Positions 17,923-27,911 of a stretch of DNA of 64,000 nt are shown here, one piece after another. The stretch is from assembly GCA_025655555.1 (NCBI GenBank), contig JAHXIQ010000001.1:558001-622000 (forward strand), given 5' to 3'. Under the pieces are notes generated by a model. The model was not told the DNA's origin and did not search any database. It was given only the letters and a program-made list of their open reading frames with translations. The stretch is from Candidatus Thiodiazotropha sp. (ex Myrtea sp. 'scaly one' KF741663) (lineage in GTDB: Bacteria; Pseudomonadota; Gammaproteobacteria; Chromatiales; Chromatiaceae). Positions within the stretch are counted from its first letter, which is position 1; each line of letters begins with the position of its first letter. The position numbers were made by a program, and so were the translations under genes.

Positions 17923-18693
17923 CTAAGAGAGTTCGAACCAGCGACTATGACAATCCTGCTCGGCAAAAAAGAGTGTATCCAATAGCCTGGGAGCTGCATC
18001 AGAGACGGAATCCCTGACCTTTTGAGGCGTGTTGTTCTTCTCGCTGAGGTGGGATGCCAGCAGATATTGCAGCTGTGATTCTTCAACCAGCTTCAGCAGG
18101 CCACTTGCCTGATGATTGCTTAGGTGTCCATGCAGTCCCCCTACCCGCGCTTGCAGGCTCGGCGGGTAGGGTCCGTTGGACAGTAACTCCAGATCGTGGT
18201 TGAACTCAAGAATCAGACTATCGCATGCACGTAGATTCTCTTGGATGTGCGGGGTGATATGCCCGGTATCGGTCAATAGACCAAGTCGAAAACCGGCTGT
18301 TTGAAAGAGAAACTGGCAGGGTTCTCTGGCATCGTGGGGTACGGGAAACGGGAGTAACTCGAGGTCACCCAGCGAGAGCCATCCACCGTGACAATCAATC
18401 CTGTTCAGGATCGGCAGATCACCATAGCGGGCGGCACGATAGGTACCATCCGTCATCCATACTGGCAGCTTATAACGTCTTGCCAGGGCGCCCACCCCGC
18501 GAACATGATCACCATGCTCATGCGTGACGAAGATACCGCTCAGGGTCTGTGGATCAACCGACAAGCCGGCAAGTCGCTTCTCTATCTCACGGGCAGGGAA
18601 ACCGCAATCGATCAATATCCTGACGTTTGCTGTCTCCAGCAACAGGGCGTTTCCCCGGCTACCACTCCCCAGCGAAGCAAAGCGAAGGGACAA
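17923..18693 (-). CDS. MBL-fold metallo-hydrolase, YycJ/WalJ-like
   Basis: 256 aa, TTG start immediately after the bamC stop (TAA at 18699-18697, TTG at 18693). Metallo-beta-lactamase fold: THEHGDHVRGVG supplies metal-binding His/Asp, FPVPHDAREPC and LLTDTGHIT later ligands, and LHGHLSNHQA and LASHLSEKNNTP complete the set. N-terminal FASLGSGSRGNALLLE is typical of the YycJ group, which includes 5'-3' exonucleases. Translationally close to bamC and dapA, so likely in one operon. Confidence 0.9.
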   Translation of the reverse strand: MSLRFASLGSGSRGNALLLETANVRILIDCGFPAREIEKRLAGLSVDPQTLSGIFVTHEHGDHVRGVGALARRYKLPVWMTDGTYRAARYGDLPILNRIDCHGGWLSLGDLELLPFPVPHDAREPCQFLFQTAGFRLGLLTDTGHITPHIQENLRACDSLILEFNHDLELLSNGPYPPSLQARVGGLHGHLSNHQASGLLKLVEESQLQYLLASHLSEKNNTPQKVRDSVSDAAPRLLDTLFFAEQDCHSRWFELS

Positions 18694-18696
18694 GAC

Positions 18697-19839
18697 TTAT
18701 CGAATCTGCTCGTTAATCAGTGTGAGGATACGCTGAGCAATCTCAGCATTATCCCGCTCTCCCGCCTGATCACGAACAATAACCTGGGTCTCGTCATCAA
18801 ATTCGGTTAGCTTGACCTGATATTGGACCTTATCATCGATTTCAGATTCATCGTCACGCCAGAAAGCGAGCTTGGAGAAAAAGCCCTTCTTCTCTGCCTT
18901 GTCACTCTCCAGCTGATTGTAGCGTACATAGTAGATACCAGCGCTGCGGTCCCTATCCTCGACGGCAAAACCAACACGATCGAGAGCAACACCTGTCAGA
19001 CGCCAAGCGCGGGCAAAACTCTCCCTGATATAGAGCTCGCTCACCTGTGCGTTCTTCACCAGTCTGGAACGTGGTTGTGCCTCTTGCTCCTGGGCAAGCA
19101 GGGTCTCAGCCTGCTCCTGGGTAACACCAAGATGTAGCATGAGGCTGCGCAACATGGCCGCCTCAATCCCAGGATCGTTGGGTCTCGGCGTCCAATAGGT
19201 GGTATCCGCTTCCCCGCTGACGTTTTCCACCAGTTTCTCTTCCATGCCTCGGTGGGTCAGGTAGAGCTCAGTAGTACCCGGCTGCAGTCCCGGTTCCAAG
19301 CGTACCCGGAACTGATCTCGGGTGGCTGAGGTAAAAACACCACCAACGGCCTTGCGGAAAAACTCGGTAATCGCACCCTGTTTAATATCGACCCGGCTCT
19401 CGAGCCAATCCGTTTTCATGACACCGATGGCTGGGTCCTGTTCCACCAACAACAGGCCGTTCTTCCGCCAGAAATCGACCACTTTGGGCCAGACTTGTTG
19501 CGGCTCACCTTGTATTACGAGCCAACGCTGATCACCATCACGTTGGACAGAAAGGTTCTCGAAATCGGGCAGTACCTCGCCATCAACGGCAACACCGGAT
19601 GCCACTTGTTTATCCCGCTGGGTGTAGGCCTCATAGGAGGCGCCGCCGGCACCCGGCACCACCATCGCATCCTGAATAGCGGAGCGGGTAAGATCTGGCG
19701 GCACTTCCAGATCCTGCACTGTCTCACGCTGCTTGCGATATTCCCGCTCCGAGTCAGAGAAGAAACCGCCATTGGAACTGCAGCCGGTCAACATGAGGAG
19801 CAGCAAGAGAATCGAAAAGGGGTAGAGAATAAACTGCAT
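18697..19839 (-). CDS. bamC: Outer-membrane assembly lipoprotein BamC
   Basis: 380 aa. Lipoprotein signal with lipobox LTGC (Cys20). The N-terminal unstructured segment includes LEVPPDLT, the conserved BamD-binding region. Two helix-grip domains follow (around LSVQRDGDQRWLVIQGEPQQ and KNAQVSELYIRESFARAWRL). It is a component of the BAM complex inserting beta-barrel proteins, such as the FadL-type porin in this window. Placed directly downstream of dapA, as in E. coli and most gammaproteobacteria. Confidence 0.93.
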   Translation of the reverse strand: MQFILYPFSILLLLLMLTGCSSNGGFFSDSEREYRKQRETVQDLEVPPDLTRSAIQDAMVVPGAGGASYEAYTQRDKQVASGVAVDGEVLPDFENLSVQRDGDQRWLVIQGEPQQVWPKVVDFWRKNGLLLVEQDPAIGVMKTDWLESRVDIKQGAITEFFRKAVGGVFTSATRDQFRVRLEPGLQPGTTELYLTHRGMEEKLVENVSGEADTTYWTPRPNDPGIEAAMLRSLMLHLGVTQEQAETLLAQEQEAQPRSRLVKNAQVSELYIRESFARAWRLTGVALDRVGFAVEDRDRSAGIYYVRYNQLESDKAEKKGFFSKLAFWRDDESEIDDKVQYQVKLTEFDDETQVIVRDQAGERDNAEIAQRILTLINEQIR

Positions 19840-19987
19840 GTCAGGATAGATCAGTCTGGTGGTGGTTATCAGTTCCCGCCTCTCGACGGATCGAATTTTT
19901 CACTTCTCAAGACAGGGCATTCCACCCTAGCTACATGCCAGAGTCGGACCTCCACTCTGCATGAAAAGTTGCAGTGGTTCACGCGCT

Positions 19988-20863
19988 TCAAAGAACACCG
20001 GCCTGCTGCATAGCGCCTGCCACATCAGCCTCGGCTGCAGGGCTCAACCAGGTCAACGGCAAGCGGATGCCAGTATCGCACAAACCCATTTTTGCCATCG
20101 CCCACTTGACTGGGATTGGACTCGACTCCACGAATAAAGCCTTATGCAACCCCAACAACTTGGCGTCTGTGGCTTCAGCAGCCTCCCGCTGGCCGGCCAA
20201 TGCCTGAGCCACCATCTCATGCATGAGTTTTGGCGCCACGTTGGCCGTCACTGAGATAACACCATGCCCACCCTGCAAGAGAAACTCACAGCCTGTGCCA
20301 TCATCGCCGCTATACAGCTGGAAGCCCTCGCCGCACATTGCTCTGAGACTGGTCAGCCGGGAGAGATCGCCGGTGGCATCTTTGATACCGATGATATTAT
20401 CGATCTTTGCCAGCCGGGCGGCGGTCTCCGGCAGCAAGTCGCAGGCAGTCCGGCCTGGCACATTGTAAAGAATCTGAGGGATATCCACTGCCTCGGCAAC
20501 GGCTTTGTAATGCAGGAACAACCCTTCCTGAGTTGGCTTGTTGTAGTAGGGCGTCACCAGCAGACAGGCATCCGCACCCGCTGCCTTGGCACAGCGTGTC
20601 AGGTCGATCGCCTCGCGGGTGGAGTTGGCCCCGGTACCGGCTATGACGGGTATGCGCCCGGCCACAGCACTGACCACCTGGCGAATCACATCGCAGTGCT
20701 CCGCCTCATCCAGGGTCGCTGACTCGCCAGTGGTGCCTACCGCAACGATGGCGTCACTTCCCTGCTCAATGTGAAATTCGACCAGCCGACCCAACGCGGC
20801 GGCATCTACGCTGCCATCCTGCGTCATGGGAGTGATCATTGCTACCATACTGCCGTGAAACAT
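19988..20863 (-). CDS. dapA: 4-hydroxy-tetrahydrodipicolinate synthase
   Basis: 291 aa from ATG 20863 ([17 protein letters not shown]), preferred over the upstream TTG 20878 because DapA proteins start at this point. TIM-barrel lyase condensing pyruvate and aspartate semialdehyde. Seen: [11 protein letters not shown] substrate loop, [10 protein letters not shown] with the catalytic-relay tyrosine, [11 protein letters not shown], and Schiff-base lysine in [10 protein letters not shown]. First gene of a dapA-bamC-MBL set; divergent from gcvR with 172 bp between. Confidence 0.96.
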   Translation of the reverse strand: MFHGSMVAMITPMTQDGSVDAAALGRLVEFHIEQGSDAIVAVGTTGESATLDEAEHCDVIRQVVSAVAGRIPVIAGTGANSTREAIDLTRCAKAAGADACLLVTPYYNKPTQEGLFLHYKAVAEAVDIPQILYNVPGRTACDLLPETAARLAKIDNIIGIKDATGDLSRLTSLRAMCGEGFQLYSGDDGTGCEFLLQGGHGVISVTANVAPKLMHEMVAQALAGQREAAEATDAKLLGLHKALFVESSPIPVKWAMAKMGLCDTGIRLPLTWLSPAAEADVAGAMQQAGVL

Positions 20864-21035
20864 TAGAATCGTACTCAATCTCTTGGCTCAATCGGCAATG
20901 GTATCCTGTGCTTCACAATTCTGACAAGTAAAGAAACCGGGGGCTTGCCGCACAACGCTTTTTCCGATAGATAGTGCCCCCAGATGTTACACTTGTCATA
21001 CGATCATTAAATTACCTAGCAACGGCGCACGTTTC

Positions 21036-21578
21036 ATGTCCTCAACACCCAATAACTATCTGGTCATTTCCGCACTCGGTAAAGACCGCCCGGGCATCGT
21101 CAAGGCCCTCTCAAAGAAGATCCTCGATGAGGGTTGCAATATCACCGACAGCCGCATGACTGTGCTGGGTGGTGAATTTGCCGTCCTGATCCTGACGGAG
21201 GGCCACTGGAATACCCTGGCCAAACTCGAAAATGCCCTGCCGGAGCTACAGGAAGAGCTGGATCTGACCATTATCAGCAGGCGGACTGAAGAGAAGGCGC
21301 CGTCGAGTAATCTCCTGCCCTATATGGTCGAAGTGGTCTCGATGGACCACCCGGGCATCGTCAACCAGCTGGCTGAATTCTTCTCCGGACGTAATATCAA
21401 TATCGAAGATATGATGACCACCAGTTATTCCGCGGCACATACCGGCACGCCGATGTTTTCCGTTCACATGAGTGTCGGCATTCCTGCAGATATCCATATC
21501 GCAGGACTGCGCGATGAGTTCATGGACTACTGCGACGGACTCAACCTCGACGCGGTCATCGAACCTATCAAGGGTTAG
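21036..21578 (+). CDS. gcvR: Glycine cleavage repressor-like double ACT protein
   Basis: 180 aa, two ACT domains and nothing else: LVISALGKDRPGIVKALSKK (about 9-85) and MVEVVSMDHPGIVNQLAEFF (about 94-170), each with the Gly-containing ligand turn. Same size and layout as E. coli GcvR, which binds GcvA to regulate glycine cleavage. Upstream of bcp, as in many relatives. Regulation of gcv genes here is by analogy only; no gcv operon is in the window. Confidence 0.85.
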   Translation: MSSTPNNYLVISALGKDRPGIVKALSKKILDEGCNITDSRMTVLGGEFAVLILTEGHWNTLAKLENALPELQEELDLTIISRRTEEKAPSSNLLPYMVEVVSMDHPGIVNQLAEFFSGRNINIEDMMTTSYSAAHTGTPMFSVHMSVGIPADIHIAGLRDEFMDYCDGLNLDAVIEPIKG

Positions 21579-21675
21579 ACCCGAGGTCACATAACCGGTT
21601 TGAGGCATTGACGGACCTCGTGATATCGTCAGTGTTAACAGGTCCTAGACAAAATTCCGGAGTATCCCGCAAGCC

Positions 21676-22161
21676 ATGAGCAAGATTGCTATCGGCAGAC
21701 CCGTACCCGACATCGAACTGCCCGCCACCGGCAATAAACAGATCAAACTCTCTGATTTCCGGGGCAAACCCGTCATCCTCTATTTCTATCCCAAAGCCAG
21801 CACCCCTGGCTGCACACAGGAAGGCCTCGATTTTACAGCTGCCATCGCCAAATTCCGGCGACAGTCCGCCGTCATACTTGGCGCCTCCCGGGATAGTCTC
21901 AAAGCGCAGGAAAATTTTAAAGCCAAGCAGGGCTTCCCTTTCGAGCTTCTCTCCGACAAAGAAGAGGCCCTCTGCCAAGCCTTTGATGTGATCAAGATGA
22001 AATCGATGTACGGCAAACAGGTCAGAGGTATCGAGCGCAGCACCTTCCTGATCGATGCCGAGGGCATCCTGCGGCAGGCTTGGCGCAAGGTAAAGGTCAA
22101 AGGGCACGTGGATGAAGTCCTGGATGCACTGAAAGCCATGCGTGCAGGTAACTCGCACTGA
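21676..22161 (+). CDS. bcp: Bcp/PrxQ-type peroxiredoxin
   Basis: 161 aa, thioredoxin-fold thiol peroxidase. Peroxidatic cysteine in PKASTPGCTQEGLDF (Cys near residue 46). The E. coli-type resolving cysteine five residues later is not present; the only other Cys is in EEALCQAFDVIKM, so it may work as a one-Cys or atypical enzyme. Conserved VILGASRDSLKAQENF and STFLIDAEG are visible. Follows gcvR by 97 bp in the same direction. Confidence 0.92.
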   Translation: MSKIAIGRPVPDIELPATGNKQIKLSDFRGKPVILYFYPKASTPGCTQEGLDFTAAIAKFRRQSAVILGASRDSLKAQENFKAKQGFPFELLSDKEEALCQAFDVIKMKSMYGKQVRGIERSTFLIDAEGILRQAWRKVKVKGHVDEVLDALKAMRAGNSH

Positions 22162-22281
22162 ACAAGCGCTTTAGACAGTATTTGGGGTCAATCCCTTTAC
22201 ACCTTTGGCGACGGTTCCGTTGGCTTAACGCCGGCACAAACCGCCCCAAATCCATCACTATCCCAGTTTTCGAGATATCAC

Positions 22282-23691
22282 ATGCCTGAAACAGCCCAGG
22301 AAAGACCCCGGCTTTTTGTTCTTGATACCAACGTGTTGATGCATGATCCCACGGCACTGTTCCGATTCAAGGAGCACGATATTTTTCTACCCATGGTAGT
22401 ACTTGAGGAACTCGACAAGGGTAAGAAGGGTATGTCAGAAGTGGCGCGCAATGTTCGCCAGACCAGCCGTTTTCTGGACGAGCTCATATCCCATGTGCCG
22501 CAGCACGACATCAGCCAGGGCATTCCGCTCAACACGCTGCAATTGAACGGTGCCGTTGAGGCTCTGTCCGGGCTGCTGTTCGTACAGACCAAACCCGTTG
22601 AGGTGGAGTTACCATCGTCACTGCCGGGCAATACCCCCGACAACAACATTCTGTCCACAGCCCTCAGCTTACAGACAGAGCATCCTGATAAGCGGGTGAT
22701 CCTGGTCTCAAAGGACATCAACCTCCGCATCAAGGCAACGGTGTTGGGTATCAAGGCGGAAGACTACTCCAACGACAAGGTCCTTGAGGATGTCAATCTT
22801 CTCTATAACGGGTTCGATAAACTACCGGATAGCTTCTGGGAGTTGCATACCAAGGAGCTGGAATCCTGGCAGGAAGAGGGTCGTACCTTCTACCGTGTCT
22901 CGGGACCCGATACCGAAGCCTGGTACCCCAGTCAATGCCTCTATATGCCGGGTGACGAGGGTTTTCACGCCATCGTGCGCGAAAAACAAGCCGACAATGT
23001 GATCATAGAACTGGCGGAAGATTACAGTAACCCCAAACACGCAGTCTGGGGCATCACGGCACGCAATCAGGAACAGAACTTTGCCCTCAACATGCTGCTC
23101 GACCCGGAGCTGGATTTCGTCTCACTTCTGGGCAGTGCCGGTACCGGCAAGACCCTGCTCACCCTCGCTGCCGGTTTGGTGCAGACCCTGGATCTCAACC
23201 TCTATCGAGAGATCATCATGACTCGCGTGACTGTGCCTGTGGGCGAGGACATCGGTTTTCTACCGGGTACTGAAGAGGAAAAAATGACACCCTGGATGGG
23301 TGCTCTGATGGACAACCTGGAGGTACTCACCCAGACAGAAGGTGGTGAATGGGGCCGTGCCGCCACAGAAGATCTGCTACGCAGCCGCATACGCATACAC
23401 TCCCTCAACTTCATGCGTGGCCGTACTTTTCTCAACAAATATATTATTCTTGACGAGGCACAGAATCTGACGCCGAAACAGATGAAGACACTGATCACCC
23501 GGGCGGGACCCGGCACAAAAATCGTCTGCCTGGGAAATGTGGCACAGATCGATACACCCTACCTGACGGAAACTACCTCGGGACTCACCTACGCCGTGGA
23601 CCGTTTCAAGGATTGGCCACACAGTGGCCACATCACGCTACAGCGGGGTGAGCGTTCCCGACTGGCGGACTTTGCTTCTGACAACCTGTGA
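22282..23691 (+). CDS. PIN-PhoH fusion ATPase (YlaK-like)
   Basis: 469 aa. N-terminal PIN nuclease domain (about 8-150): FVLDTNVLMHD with catalytic Asp, VVLEELD, DNNILSTAL and VILVSKDINLRIKA. C-terminal PhoH/RecD-like ATPase (about 250-460): Walker A GSAGTGKTLL near 284, Walker B IILDEAQNLT, and sensor region CLGNVAQIDTPYL. PhoH2-type proteins combine RNA helicase and nuclease activities. All key motifs are intact. No antitoxin-like small gene lies directly upstream. Confidence 0.92.
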   Translation: MPETAQERPRLFVLDTNVLMHDPTALFRFKEHDIFLPMVVLEELDKGKKGMSEVARNVRQTSRFLDELISHVPQHDISQGIPLNTLQLNGAVEALSGLLFVQTKPVEVELPSSLPGNTPDNNILSTALSLQTEHPDKRVILVSKDINLRIKATVLGIKAEDYSNDKVLEDVNLLYNGFDKLPDSFWELHTKELESWQEEGRTFYRVSGPDTEAWYPSQCLYMPGDEGFHAIVREKQADNVIIELAEDYSNPKHAVWGITARNQEQNFALNMLLDPELDFVSLLGSAGTGKTLLTLAAGLVQTLDLNLYREIIMTRVTVPVGEDIGFLPGTEEEKMTPWMGALMDNLEVLTQTEGGEWGRAATEDLLRSRIRIHSLNFMRGRTFLNKYIILDEAQNLTPKQMKTLITRAGPGTKIVCLGNVAQIDTPYLTETTSGLTYAVDRFKDWPHSGHITLQRGERSRLADFASDNL

Positions 23692-23759
23692 GACGACAGT
23701 GACTGGCATGATTACCGGGATTGAGGGTTAAAGGGAAGCACTGAACAAATCATGGCTGA

Positions 23760-26609
23760 TTAAACATCGCCCTTCTCTGCAATAACACGAAGTTCGCTCA
23801 CGGTCTTGCGAAAAATATCGGCTGCTCGATTGTAGCTGTTCACCAGATCACTGGAATCCGCCTCCCTTCCCTTGAATTCGAGATCCCTCGCCAACACTGA
23901 AAGCTCCATGGCGCCCACATTGGCACTGCTCGATTTCAACGGGTGCGCTGATTTCACCAGGGCATCCATATCCCCTGACTTAACCGCATCACGAATACCG
24001 TGCATCAAGCCTGGGGCACTCTTGAGATAGCTCTCAATGATAGAGACGAAATCCTCCTCCATGATCTCGTACAGCTCCTTGAGCACACTGCGATCGATGA
24101 CCCCATGTGACCCCATAATCTCTACTCCAAAATCGCTTGTTGCTTGTGTCACGTCTGCTGCGGCTTGATGGCTTTCAGGCACAGCTTCCACCATCGGCGC
24201 GGTTTGATCAACCACACCTCCCGGAAGAGCCTCCTCCATGGGCAACCACTGACGCAGCATATTTTCCAGTTGTGAGGGCTTAACCGGTTTTGACAGATAG
24301 TCATCCATACCCACTGCCAGACAGCGCTCCCTGTCTCCGGCCATGGCATTGGCCGTCATGGCGATCACAGGCAGCCGCATTAACCCCTGCTGGATCTCCC
24401 GCTCGCGAATGGCTTCAGTAGCCTCATAACCATCCATTCGCGGCATCTGGCAGTCCATCAGGACCACATCGAACTGCTCCCCACGCAGGATCTCCATGGC
24501 CTCAACACCATCATTGGCCGTGACAAGAGAAAGACCTGCTTTTTCCAGCATCTTTTTGACAACCGCCTGATTGACGGGATTATCCTCCACCACCAGTACC
24601 CTGCCGACAAGTTTTGTGTGTTGGACAGGCGGCTCATCTTGTACCATCGAGCCATCTTCCGACTCGGGCACCTCCCCGCCGGCCTGCTTGTCGAGCCAGT
24701 TCAGGTGGTCGTCCGGTAGACGCGGCACAGGCTCGTCACCCGGCGCCGTATGGACAGTCGAGCTCTGTTCCACATCCAGCATGCGCTCTATTCGCTGCTT
24801 GATCTCTTTCTGTTTTATCGATCCGGCCACAACATCAACACCCATGCTCTCCAGGCTTGCGAGTTCACTCTCTTTCACATTCATCACCAGAATATGAACA
24901 TCTCGCATGTGGGCTATTTCCCTGGCGTTGCCAATCAGCTGAAACAAACCGGAGGCATGCTGGGTGGCATCGATCAACATGAGCTCATATCGCCAGCTGA
25001 GGCCGAGATTCGCTGAAGTCTTAAGCTTGTTCAAAGCATCGTATTGATCGCTAGCGAATTCCAACAACATACCGGCATTGCGCAGAGTATGTGTCAACGG
25101 CTGAACCTCTGCAGATGATTCAGAGGCTAGTACCAGAGTTCGAATATCACGCAGGTTACGACGGCTTGAGGGCATGTCCTGCAACGATTTGCGCATGGGT
25201 AGAATAAACCAGAAGTAGGATCCCTGGCCTTTGTGTGACTTGACCCCGATTCGCCCTCCCATCAATTCCGTCAAGCGCTTACAGATAGCGAGTCCCAGAC
25301 CGGTACCACCATGTTTCCGGGTAGTCGAAGCATCGGCCTGTGAGAAAGGTTCGAATAGTCGTTGTACCTGCTCCTCTGTCATACCTAATCCTGTGTCCCT
25401 GACAGCAAATAACAGATCCACTTCGGTTCGAGACGACTGGCGAACCGACACCTCAACACAGACCTCACCCTGCTCCGTAAACTTGACCGCATTACTCACC
25501 AGATTGGTGAGAATCTGGCGCAACCGTATCGGGTCCCCCCTCACGTTCCTGGGTACGCCATTCTCGATCTTATACATCAGCTTGAGGCCCCGCCTGTCAG
25601 CGGCATTCTTCATCAGTGAAGTGACCTGCTCAATGATATTCACCAAGTTGATCTCGATAAACTCCAGATCCAGTTTCCCCGCCTCGATTTTCGAGAAATC
25701 GAGGATATCGTTAATAATGCTCAACAGTACCTGTGAAGAGTTGAGCGCTGTGGTGACAAAATGCTTCTGTTCACCATCCAGACGAGTCTCACGCAGCATC
25801 TCCAGAATTGGCAGGATACCGTTGAGTGGCGTGCGGATTTCGTGACTCATAGTGGCGAGAAATTCAGACTTCGCCATATTGGCGCCCTCAGCTGCCTCCT
25901 TGGCAAGAAACAGTTCTTGCTCCACCGTCTGCCGTTGATCATTCTCATCCGTGAGCCGATTACGCATCTCAGTAAGATTGGTTTCAGACGCCACCATCCG
26001 CTCATGCAACAACGCCCGGTTGGCAGCCATGAGCAGGTAGCCTTGCTGATAATAGGTCATCCAAGCAGAAAGAATGAGAAGCGCCAGGGAATAGGCGATG
26101 AGCCCGGTAATGAAGTCAGCCGATATGATATTGCCTTGAGCCGACAGATTTAACAGCAACAGGCTTATCGCTGAAAGCACGAAAACAATGCTAAAGAAAG
26201 TATCAACAGTTAACAGTAGCGTTGTCAGCAGAAAAATGGTGCCAACCAGGATGACATCCATCGTGGCATGCTCATCGTAAGCGGGATACTGCATGACATG
26301 CATCAACGCAGCACCCCAAAGAACGCCCAGCAGTAAAACACCGGGTAGAAAAGCGTATCGCCAGAGTTGCAATCTCACTAGCGAGACGTTGCGAACAAAG
26401 AGGGTAAGAATGGTCTGCCCCAATAGGACACTGGCGAGCAACCCTCCCCAAAAGAGTCCCAAGGGGGATGCCCAGCCCTGGTTTACATAGAAAAACAGTA
26501 GCCCGCCGATGATATTCGCCACAATTAGCGTAATACCATTGGTATAGAGAATGCGTACCCGCTCCTCTTTAACCTTTAGCTCTTCGTTGTGCAGATCAGA
26601 CATAATCAA
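23760..26609 (-). CDS. Membrane hybrid histidine kinase with receiver and HPt domains
   Basis: 949 aa. Five to seven hydrophobic segments in residues 20-190 form a membrane sensor with no large periplasmic loop. HisKA with phospho-His256 in [13 protein letters not shown]; ATPase with [22 protein letters not shown] and [13 protein letters not shown]; a degenerate receiver at 480-600; a canonical receiver with Asp719 in [12 protein letters not shown]; an HPt domain with His889 in [14 protein letters not shown]. The domain order matches BarA-type phosphorelays, but the sensor differs. No cognate regulator is adjacent. It converges on phoH. Confidence 0.9.
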   Translation of the reverse strand: MIMSDLHNEELKVKEERVRILYTNGITLIVANIIGGLLFFYVNQGWASPLGLFWGGLLASVLLGQTILTLFVRNVSLVRLQLWRYAFLPGVLLLGVLWGAALMHVMQYPAYDEHATMDVILVGTIFLLTTLLLTVDTFFSIVFVLSAISLLLLNLSAQGNIISADFITGLIAYSLALLILSAWMTYYQQGYLLMAANRALLHERMVASETNLTEMRNRLTDENDQRQTVEQELFLAKEAAEGANMAKSEFLATMSHEIRTPLNGILPILEMLRETRLDGEQKHFVTTALNSSQVLLSIINDILDFSKIEAGKLDLEFIEINLVNIIEQVTSLMKNAADRRGLKLMYKIENGVPRNVRGDPIRLRQILTNLVSNAVKFTEQGEVCVEVSVRQSSRTEVDLLFAVRDTGLGMTEEQVQRLFEPFSQADASTTRKHGGTGLGLAICKRLTELMGGRIGVKSHKGQGSYFWFILPMRKSLQDMPSSRRNLRDIRTLVLASESSAEVQPLTHTLRNAGMLLEFASDQYDALNKLKTSANLGLSWRYELMLIDATQHASGLFQLIGNAREIAHMRDVHILVMNVKESELASLESMGVDVVAGSIKQKEIKQRIERMLDVEQSSTVHTAPGDEPVPRLPDDHLNWLDKQAGGEVPESEDGSMVQDEPPVQHTKLVGRVLVVEDNPVNQAVVKKMLEKAGLSLVTANDGVEAMEILRGEQFDVVLMDCQMPRMDGYEATEAIREREIQQGLMRLPVIAMTANAMAGDRERCLAVGMDDYLSKPVKPSQLENMLRQWLPMEEALPGGVVDQTAPMVEAVPESHQAAADVTQATSDFGVEIMGSHGVIDRSVLKELYEIMEEDFVSIIESYLKSAPGLMHGIRDAVKSGDMDALVKSAHPLKSSSANVGAMELSVLARDLEFKGREADSSDLVNSYNRAADIFRKTVSELRVIAEKGDV

Positions 26610-26704
26610 ATACTTGCTGGTCTCACAGGACTACTGCGATATATTATGATGTTAGTTTGTATATCGGCCGAAACCCGCACCCTTGAGCACAAGCTCCAGA
26701 TGCG

Positions 26705-26749
26705 GTCCTGTCGATTTGCAAATGGCTTATCATGATACCCTGACAGGAC
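26705..26749. promoter_or_regulatory. Nested inverted repeat upstream of the Crp/Fnr gene
   Basis: Perfect outer repeat GTCCTGTC (26705-26712) and GACAGGAC (26742-26749) enclosing a perfect palindrome TATCATGATA (26728-26737). It lies 43-87 bp before the proposed TTG start of the Crp/Fnr regulator and between two divergent genes. Could be an operator; unproven. Confidence 0.4.
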
Positions 26750-26791
26750 GCCCTTGGCACCCAACACTGTACGCCTCCCGAAAACAAGACA

Positions 26792-27478
26792 TTGATCTCA
26801 GATACTCAGCAAATCTCAGCTATCCTTCGGCAGTTCCACTTTCTGCAGGAGGCGGATGAGGATTTCCGTGAAATATTCTTCAAGCACGCCACCCTGTCCA
26901 GAATCGATGCACCCCAGCCCATCTGTGATCAAGGTACACAATGCAGTCATCTCGCTTTGGTTCTAGAGGGGACGGCACGGGTTTACAAGTTGGGGGAAAA
27001 CGGACGCGAGATTACACTCTATCGCATAGGTCCTGGTGAGAGCTGCATCCTCACCGCCTCCTGTATCATCAGCGGCAAACCTTTTCCGGCCTTCGCCATC
27101 TGTGAAACGCCCATAGAAGCGTTGGTGATTCATACCGCAGAAGTCAAACGTTGGACAAATCAGTTCACCGTTTGGCGCAACTATATGTTCACCCTGATTA
27201 GTGATCGTCTTGGCGATGTGATCAGCGTAGTGGAAGAGATCGCTTTTCGGCGCGTCGACAGGCGGCTGGCAAGTTACCTTCTGCAGCGAGGCACCTCAAC
27301 CGGTGACGATGATATAAAAATCACACACCAAGCCATCGCCTCAGACCTGGGGACTTCTCGCGAGGTGGTAAGCCGCATCCTGAAAGACTTCGAGCATCAG
27401 GGACTGATATCGGTTGCCCGCGGCTTTGTACGTTTAAATGACGCCCAGGGGCTAGCCGAGAAAACCCATGAAAACTAA
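26792..27478 (+). CDS. Crp/Fnr family transcriptional regulator upstream of DUF2892 gene
   Basis: 228 aa from TTG 26792; no better ATG upstream. Sensor beta-barrel includes GPGESCILTASCIISG and AICETPIEALVIH; the conserved-looking GESCILTxSC cysteines could be the redox- or sulfur-sensing site. C-terminal winged helix with recognition segment AIASDLGTSREVVSRILKDF. It is followed by a small DUF2892 membrane protein gene, with a CRP-like palindrome in between, suggesting that gene is its target. Divergent from the hybrid kinase. Confidence 0.87.
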   Translation: MISDTQQISAILRQFHFLQEADEDFREIFFKHATLSRIDAPQPICDQGTQCSHLALVLEGTARVYKLGENGREITLYRIGPGESCILTASCIISGKPFPAFAICETPIEALVIHTAEVKRWTNQFTVWRNYMFTLISDRLGDVISVVEEIAFRRVDRRLASYLLQRGTSTGDDDIKITHQAIASDLGTSREVVSRILKDFEHQGLISVARGFVRLNDAQGLAEKTHEN

Positions 27479-27489
27479 ACTGGAATCTC

Positions 27490-27504
27490 TGTGACAATGT
27501 CACA
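27490..27504. promoter_or_regulatory. Perfect palindrome TGTGACAATGTCACA, probable Crp/Fnr-type operator
   Basis: A 15-bp perfect inverted repeat around a central A, with half-site TGTGACA as in CRP-family operators. It lies 12 bp after the Crp/Fnr stop and 112 bp before the DUF2892 start. A second short hairpin CTGAAG-TGATG-CTTCAG (27550-27566) follows and may act as a weak terminator. Confidence 0.6.
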
Positions 27505-27615
27505 TACACCCCATCTGACAACAAGTACCATTGAAATATGACTCATTGACTGAAGTGATGCTTCAGTTTCAATTTGAGACTTATCCAAAACGTGAATATT
27601 TTTTAGGAGTTAATC

Positions 27616-27804
27616 ATGGCACAGAATGTCGGAGGTATCGATCGCGGACTGCGTATCATTGCAGGCGCCGCACTGCTTGTATGGGGTTTTGTCATTAGCC
27701 CTGAGCCAGTTTGGTGGGCTGCAATCGGCGCTGTACCCTTGCTGACCGGACTGATCAGTTGGTGTCCGCTTTACCCCATCATAGGCTTCAGCAGCAAAAA
27801 GTAA
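27616..27804 (+). CDS. Small DUF2892 (YgaP-type) inner-membrane protein
   Basis: 62 aa with two membrane helices (about 13-30 and 32-56) preceded by the conserved NVGGIDRGLRIIAG, ending GLISWCPLYPIIGFSSKK. This is the membrane module that in E. coli YgaP is fused to a rhodanese; here it stands alone. Strong RBS TTAGGAGTT 7 nt before ATG. Probably controlled by the preceding Crp/Fnr gene through the palindrome at 27490. Confidence 0.9.
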   Translation: MAQNVGGIDRGLRIIAGAALLVWGFVISPEPVWWAAIGAVPLLTGLISWCPLYPIIGFSSKK

Positions 27805-27859
27805 TTGTATCGCTGAATTATTCAGGGTACCTGTTGCAATTTCAGTATATTTTATGGAG

Positions 27860-27881
27860 CAACCGGCCATATGGTCGGTTG
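27860..27881. other. Hairpin between convergent DUF2892 and perM genes
   Basis: CAACCGGCCAT-ATGGTCGGTTG, an 11-bp stem with one mismatch, located 56 bp after one stop and 31 bp after the other. There is no long T run, so it is only a possible weak bidirectional terminator. Confidence 0.4.
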
Positions 27882-27911
27882 TGAAAAAGGGAATAATCCA
27901 CCATTTGACCA

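Noticed and set aside
21584-21675. Possible riboswitch or small RNA in the gcvR-bcp gap
   Set aside because: No conserved glycine or other riboswitch core could be recognised in the short gap.
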